This document shows positions 63,186 to 64,000 of a stretch of DNA of 64,000 nt, in pieces; the first letter of the stretch is position 1; the number at the start of each line of letters is the position of its first letter. Source of the DNA: Lachnospiraceae bacterium (GTDB lineage: Bacteria; Bacillota; Clostridia; Lachnospirales; Lachnospiraceae); the NCBI GenBank assembly GCA_015258065.1, contig JABZIZ010000008.1:8686-72685 (forward strand). The letters run 5' to 3'. The notes beneath the pieces are model-generated. The model had not been told where the DNA came from and did no database searches. It worked only from the letters and a program-made list of their open reading frames with translations. The translations under genes were made by a program, and so were the position numbers.

Positions 63186-63887
63186 ATGACCAATAAGCAG
63201 AAAATCCTAGTCGTGGACGACGATAATCATATCGCAGAGTTGATTTCATTGTATCTGGTTAAAGAAATGTTTGAAACCAGGGTGGCGGGAGATGGAGAAG
63301 AGGCGCTACAACTGTTCCGCAGCTTCGAGCCGGATCTGATTCTGCTCGATATCATGTTGCCGGGAATGGACGGCTACCAGGTCTGCCGCGAAATCAGGCA
63401 GACATCCCAGGTACCGATTATTATGCTTTCCGCCAAGGGAGAGGTGTTTGACAAGGTATTAGGGCTGGAACTCGGGGCGGATGATTATATGGAAAAGCCG
63501 TTTGACTCCAAGGAAATGGTGGCCAGAGTCAAGGCGGTGCTTCGCCGGTACAAGCTGCCTTTGCAGAAGACAGGTGACAGGAGAGCGGATAAAAAGGTTT
63601 CCTATCCGGAACTGGAAATCAATATGACGAATTATACGGTGATCTGTGGGGGCAAAAAAATCGAGATGCCGCCCAAGGAGTTGGAACTTTTTTATTTTCT
63701 GGCCAGTGAACCGAATCATGTTTTTACCAGAGAACAGCTCTTAGATCAGATCTGGGGTTATGAGTATGTCGGTGATACGAGAACCGTGGATGTGCACATT
63801 AAAAGGCTGAGAGAAAAAGTGGGAGAGCAGCAGGCCTGGTCGATTGCCACCATCTGGGGAATCGGCTATAAGTTTGAAGTGAAATAA
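63186..63887 (+). CDS. OmpR/PhoB-family response regulator
   Basis: A 233-residue two-component regulator. Receiver: acidic D11-D12-D13, phospho-acceptor D55 in LILLDIMLPGMDGYQ, Ser/Thr position in IIMLSAKGE, and K in MEKPFD. Winged-helix output domain from ~130: YPELEINMTNYTVICGGKK, MPPKELELFYFLASEPNHVFTREQLLDQIW and DVHIKRLREK. The stimulus is not known. Its stop overlaps the next start (TAATG), so a kinase is co-translated. Strong AGGAGGAAATAGAAGGGGAGG region before ATG. It is a candidate binder of the 11-bp array at 60452. Confidence 0.94.
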   Translation: MTNKQKILVVDDDNHIAELISLYLVKEMFETRVAGDGEEALQLFRSFEPDLILLDIMLPGMDGYQVCREIRQTSQVPIIMLSAKGEVFDKVLGLELGADDYMEKPFDSKEMVARVKAVLRRYKLPLQKTGDRRADKKVSYPELEINMTNYTVICGGKKIEMPPKELELFYFLASEPNHVFTREQLLDQIWGYEYVGDTRTVDVHIKRLREKVGEQQAWSIATIWGIGYKFEVK

Positions 63888-64000
63888 TGCGAAGGAAAAT
63901 AAGTTTGAAGCATAAAGAAGCAAAACAGGGTGCACGCAGCGTGGTGCATCGCTTTCGCAGATCCACGATTTTCAGAAAATTTCTGATTGCCTATGTGCTT
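63887..64000 (+). CDS. Probable sensor histidine kinase, N-terminal fragment cut by window edge
   Basis: ATG 63887 overlaps the regulator stop by one base. The 38 visible codons (MRRKISLKHKEAKQ... FRKFLIAYVL) give a basic cytoplasmic start and the beginning of a membrane helix, as expected for the cognate histidine kinase of an OmpR-type regulator. No catalytic part is inside the window, so the identity rests on position. Confidence 0.6.
   Translation, partial: MRRKISLKHKEAKQGARSVVHRFRRSTIFRKFLIAYVL

Overview
The window looks like chromosome of a Gram-positive anaerobe of the Clostridia, most likely a Lachnospiraceae-type organism. The reasons are the mid-range GC, strong AGGAGG-type ribosome sites with occasional TTG and GTG starts, a PPi-type phosphofructokinase, an indolepyruvate:ferredoxin oxidoreductase, a V-type ATPase operon, and the YfhO/GtrII/DUF membrane families that are common there. 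I cannot name the genus. No rRNA, tRNA, CRISPR array, insertion sequence or prophage was recognised.

Region 1 (1-31.5 kb) is a large cell-envelope locus. About a dozen very hydrophobic multi-pass proteins of GT-C-like families (PTPS-related/PF10131, YfhO, GtrII, DUF6056- and DUF6020-like) stand in tight same-strand order. They are interleaved with two MBOAT O-acyltransferases, each followed by an SGNH-like partner. The MBOAT/SGNH/membrane-glycosyltransferase module occurs twice, around the DUF6020-like gene. A reverse-strand operon is embedded at 24.3-29.2 kb: a VTC (polyphosphate-polymerase-like) protein, DUF4956, a degenerate CotH-like protein with a lamin-tail-like C-terminus, and a more typical CotH kinase. 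Together the genes suggest glycosylation, acylation and perhaps phosphorylation of a surface polymer. Several genes carry short in-frame tandem repeats.

Region 2 (31.5-41.7 kb) is mixed: an orphan PqqD-like protein, an OPT oligopeptide transporter with a promoter, palindromic operator and structured leader, PPi-phosphofructokinase, an SDR, YfbR-type nucleotidase, a HipB/HipA operon behind three repeats spaced exactly 39 bp, an acidic 17-residue-repeat protein, and an acyl-CoA synthetase.

Region 3 (41.7-48.1 kb) reads as aromatic 2-oxoacid metabolism: iorA-iorB-phenylacetate-CoA ligase-ACT protein, with the acyl-CoA synthetase divergent from it. It is followed by a ThrH-type phosphatase and a GGDEF-EAL protein that has lost its catalytic residues.

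Region 4 (48.1-64 kb) holds uvrA, a complete nine-gene V-type ATPase operon in the order G/H-like, I, K, E, C, F, A, B, D with a Na+-type ion site in subunit K, an intrinsic terminator, an array of eight ~11-bp direct repeats, mutS2 with a TTG start, and an OmpR/PhoB-family response regulator with the beginning of what is probably its histidine kinase at the window edge.
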